DNA of 64,000 bases, taken from the NCBI RefSeq assembly GCF_008831285.2, contig NC_045145.1, forward strand, positions 22,150,040 to 22,214,039. The letters are read 5' to 3'. The notes below the pieces were generated by a model. The model was not told the origin of the DNA, ran no database searches, and saw only the letters and a program-made list of their open reading frames with translations. Positions 60,652 to 64,000 of this stretch are shown piece by piece. Both the position numbers and the translations under genes were made by a program. How positions within the stretch are numbered: the first letter of the stretch is position 1; every line of letters starts with the position of its first letter. The DNA comes from Nymphaea colorata. Its lineage: Eukaryota > Streptophyta > Magnoliopsida > Nymphaeales > Nymphaeaceae.

Positions 60652-61639
60652 TCCGGTGAAAAAAAATTTTCATAAAACAGCAAAGAAAATGAATATTCCT
60701 TAGAAGAAAGTTGCAGTCTTGCAGACAATATGATCTAATCGGTTGTGAAACCATAGAAGGTTATGGATGTTAAGCTACTAGAGCAGAGACAAGTAACTCA
60801 AAAATGAAGAAAAAGTTTTCTTACTATTCGCAAAGGAACTTGCGGCTTTCTTCAAGAACAACGCAGACAAGAAAATAGCAAGAGTAAACTAATGCCAGAG
60901 GCGAGAGATATAAACACGTCGCAGATAGTAATACAACATGATTTTCATATAAAAATCCCCAAAAAATCATTCGAATGTAGATGTCAGGGAAAAATCCTAC
61001 AATGGAGAAGCAGCCGTCAGACGGGAACTTACCTGCGAATGGAGCAGGCAACTTGCTTGATTGGCAGGGCAGGGCAAGGTGGAAGGGGCGCGAGAGGGAG
61101 AGGGAGAGGGAGAGCAGGAGCTCGGGGGGGAATAGAGAGAGAACGAGGCCTCTTGTGAATGGCAACGGGGGATCACGCATAGTTATTTTTAAGAAAATAA
61201 CAAGGGCCGTCCAATTGAACGCAATTTGACGGCCCTCTGTTTGATGTCTGATGGCCCTCGTTCGATGTCTGGTAGGCACTCAGGCTATTTGGATAAAGGA
61301 TAAAAACCAGACTTTTTAAATTATATTTAAAACTATTGTAAACAAACTATGAATCTTCTAATGTCTTCATAAGCACTAATTTAATATAAATCATGCTTTA
61401 CTTCAAGTCATTTTTGTAAAAAAATTGATTTTTATACTACCAAAACTTTGATGTTTCAAAAGCCGTTCATTTTCTTATTATTAAAAAACATTATTTAAGT
61501 AAGATAACAATTAACTTAATGTATGTTTCTCATCAAATAATCATATCTATAAGGTTATATTTCAAAAGAATATATTTTAATAATTAATTTCAATATCTCT
61601 GGTTTTTGTCTCTTACCCAAGTGGTTTGGTTTTTACCAA

Positions 61640-61695
<56 letters not shown>

Positions 61696-63300
61696 TTAGC
61701 AACAAGAAAGAGACTTAGTGCATGTGTGACTTTTTTTATTTATTGTAGTGATGTAAATGATTTGGATTTGGGTTGGGTTCAACCTTTGCACTGGCCGGTC
61801 GGTTATGTATTAGGTTCATATTTAGATTTTCACTCAGACCTAACTAAGTTTTGAAAAAACGAAATCGGATCTGATTGAATAGCATACGATCTGACATTTA
61901 TATGTAATTGATCAGACGGTCCTTATCGACTATCAGATAGATTCAGTTGCCAAACTGCATACTAGATCTGAATGCAATGTGTATTTGGAGCTAGATTCCC
62001 TTTTCTGTATCCAGCTAGGTGCAGATCCAAATTGAATTGCTAATCAAATTTACCAGATCTATTCACATCCCTAATTTAATGGAAACTGATTACATCAAAC
62101 GTGACATGTTAGATCCTTATATTTTTAACATAGATAAATTTAACATCTGACCCTTCTTTTATGTTCTTAGCTTAGACTTCTTTAGAGTATACATTTGCAG
62201 AATGAGAACCTCCAGTATAAGTCCTTGACGAAAGAACATTATATTTTTATTACACATGTTTGTTATGGTACATGTTTTGAGAAAAAGGAAAAAAAAATTA
62301 ATTCCCACAGAATTAATTCCCTAAACTAAGCATTATTCCGTAAGAAGGTGATTACCTAAAATGCTTATTCACTTGAATCACCAAGTTTAAAAAATCGACG
62401 AATAAAGAGTAAAACATTCTCACTGATAAAAATAAGACATTCCCAACGAGGTAGAGTTCCTAAAAGATATGGATACACATTCAACCCGAATCAGCGGCCT
62501 ATGTGACATACACGTACATTTTATATAGCACAAGAACCATGTGATCTTGAACATGAACTATATTTAACATCAAGCTTCCGTATGAAAATGTGCAGTGTAA
62601 CAGGAGTTATTTCTTCAGATGCATCTCCCATACAGTGAATACAAAATGAACATAACAATCGCTTCCCAGGATATAACTAAGACTTGCAATTCATAAATCA
62701 AAATTCGCCATGCCACTGATTTTTGTCGTTCACAGAAGACAGATTTAAAGTTCACAATCTTCTTTGTCAACATCAAACAAATAACCAACGGCATTTAGCA
62801 TGAACCCTAGGAATATGAACCACTCGAACACATAATTGACGTTGAAAAGTTTTCCTCGTAAGTAGTTGAACGTTTAGCCGCTAAAAATGCAACATCTATT
62901 CAAGCAAACTACAAATCAGAAGTTTCCTAGGGCATTTTCCTCCAGGGAGATTCTTTACAGCTTTCTTCTGAAGCATATCTCTTAGTCACCAGAAATAATA
63001 GAACATGACCGCCTGCCTGCTCGTAATCATGCAGATACAAGCCTGTCCTCCACGTGGTCTGTCTAATCAGGTTTCGAGAGAAACTTGGTCTCACCAGCAG
63101 ACAGTACAGTAGGCATGCGCAATTGGATTGGTGACTCTTGGCAATAGAAGTCCTCCCATATGCTTAGATTAGATACATCAGAGGGCACTTGGAGCAGAAA
63201 CCTTCCTTTCAAGCTTGTTAACTCGTTTGCAGTAATCTTGGCAAGAGAGGACACCGGTTTTGGCGCAGTGGGAAAGAAGCAATCTCTGTCATGTGTCTTC
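60652..63300. other. Intergenic DNA with dispersed repeats
   Basis: No supported gene. A GA-rich stretch lies at about 61085-61145. A perfect 9-bp inverted repeat AGGGCCGTC / GACGGCCCT is at 61203-61211 and 61228-61236. About 61500-61640 resembles 3290-3430. An AT repeat lies at about 61641-61697. About 62100-62950 appears to be plain AT-rich intergenic DNA. Confidence 0.4.
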
Positions 63301-63908
63301 CTTACAGAGCCGACAGAGACAAGCTTCACAAATCAAGGAGAGCAACCACATCTCCGCGGATCGTTGGTCATCCTGAGGCACAATTCCAGCACACGACCGA
63401 GTGTGCAATTGTAACAAACAAATTCCTGACCTTGTGAAAAATCAAGACTCTGCTACCTGTATAATATTGATCATGATGTACGTAGGCAAGTCCTACAAAT
63501 TTAACCTTTTTGTCTCACCATGGATAAATTCCCAGAGTTGCAGGCTTCATGAATCTCAAACGTTCAGCTCAACCAGACTGGAACCAGCTTGTTTTCTTAT
63601 ACCACTTCTTACAGAGTGGACAGAGACAAGCTTCACAAATCAAGGATCGTAATCACATCTTCGCAGATCATTGAACATCCTGAGACATAATTCCAGCTCA
63701 TGAGCAAGTGTGCAATTGCAACAACTAAATTCCTGCCCTGGCGAAAAAAATCAAGACTCTGCTACCTATATAATGTCGATCATGATGTACGTACGCAAGT
63801 CCTACAAATCTAACCCTTTTGTCTCACCATGGGCAAATTCTCAGAGTTGCAGGCTTCATTCTCCTACGTTTAGATCAACCAGACTGGAACCAGGTTGTTT
63901 TCTTATAC
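63301..63908. repeat. Tandem duplication of the PPR gene 3' end
   Basis: Units at about 63301-63607 and 63608-63908, period about 307 bp. Both contain GACAGAGACAAGCTTCACAA at one end, AATCAAGACTCTGCTACCT in the middle and ACCAGACTGGAACCAG near the other end. On the minus strand each copy encodes the terminal peptide GIRKQ(P/A)GSSLV with its own stop, so the last codons and 3' UTR are duplicated. Confidence 0.85.
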
Positions 63909-64000
63909 CCTTCTCCTTGATAACTTTCCTAATTTCTAACGCTTCATTCCATTTACCAGCAGCGGCATAGACGTTAGAGAGCAGAACATGACAACCAGCT
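63856..64000 (-). CDS. Pentatricopeptide repeat protein, PLS subclass E motif (partial)
   Basis: The last 47 codons of a minus-strand gene that continues beyond the window. The peptide contains CHVLLSNVYAAAGKWNEA, IRKVIKEKGIRKQPGSS and a stop after NVGE. This is the conserved E motif near the C-terminus of PLS-type PPR proteins, which bind single RNA sites in organelles, often for C-to-U editing. It ends right after the E motif, with no E+ or DYW domain, so it would need a DYW partner if it is an editing factor. The exact target cannot be told from this piece. Confidence 0.8.
   Translation of the reverse strand, partial: AGCHVLLSNVYAAAGKWNEALEIRKVIKEKGIRKQPGSSLVDLNVGE

Noticed and set aside
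63063-63329. 88-codon minus-strand frame downstream of the PPR gene
   Set aside because: Looks protein-like (contains LSIWEDFYCQESPIQL) but begins inside the duplicated PPR 3' region and matches no family I know; needs transcript evidence.

Overview
This is a stretch of angiosperm nuclear DNA. Genes carry GT-AG introns, intergenic DNA is AT-rich and full of microsatellites, and there are Copia, Gypsy, LINE and hAT-type repeats. Recognisable genes are plant-specific types: a plant matrixin, a UGT83A-like glycosyltransferase, a PRORP protein-only RNase P, a WLIM1 LIM protein and a PLS-type PPR protein. I cannot name the species from the sequence alone.

Layout. 1-9.2 kb: a tandem array of a matrix metalloproteinase unit, with two nearly identical intact intronless genes (534-1469 and 4940-5875) and a third, decayed 5' fragment (about 8195-9205). 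11.5-15.8 kb: a long inverted repeat (arms about 1.76 kb, loop about 0.68 kb) carrying exon and intron pieces of an ERECTA-family receptor kinase, with a hAT-like left terminus. 15.8-22.3 kb: gene-poor DNA with a LINE remnant. 22.4-24.0 kb: a two-exon UGT gene. 27.4-30.3 kb: a complete non-autonomous hAT-type element with an 8-bp target duplication, carrying fragments of a MATE transporter gene; its termini match those of the 11.5-kb element. 32.7-36.7 kb (minus): a six-exon PRORP gene, 541 aa. 38.3-43.1 kb (minus): a five-exon WLIM1 gene, 190 aa, with retrotransposon debris in its introns. 48.5-60.3 kb: a nest in which a minus-strand Copia element (49149-56057) sits inside an older plus-strand Copia element (48522-60310), which itself interrupts a FAR1-like reading frame. 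63.9-64.0 kb: the 3' end of a PPR gene running off the window, with its 3' region tandemly duplicated.

The host genes are unrelated single genes, not a pathway. The most interesting layer is the repeat biology: one family of AGCTCG-rich hAT-like elements appears twice, each copy having picked up a different host gene fragment. One copy is arranged as a near-perfect long hairpin that, if transcribed, would give double-stranded RNA matching an ERECTA-family gene.
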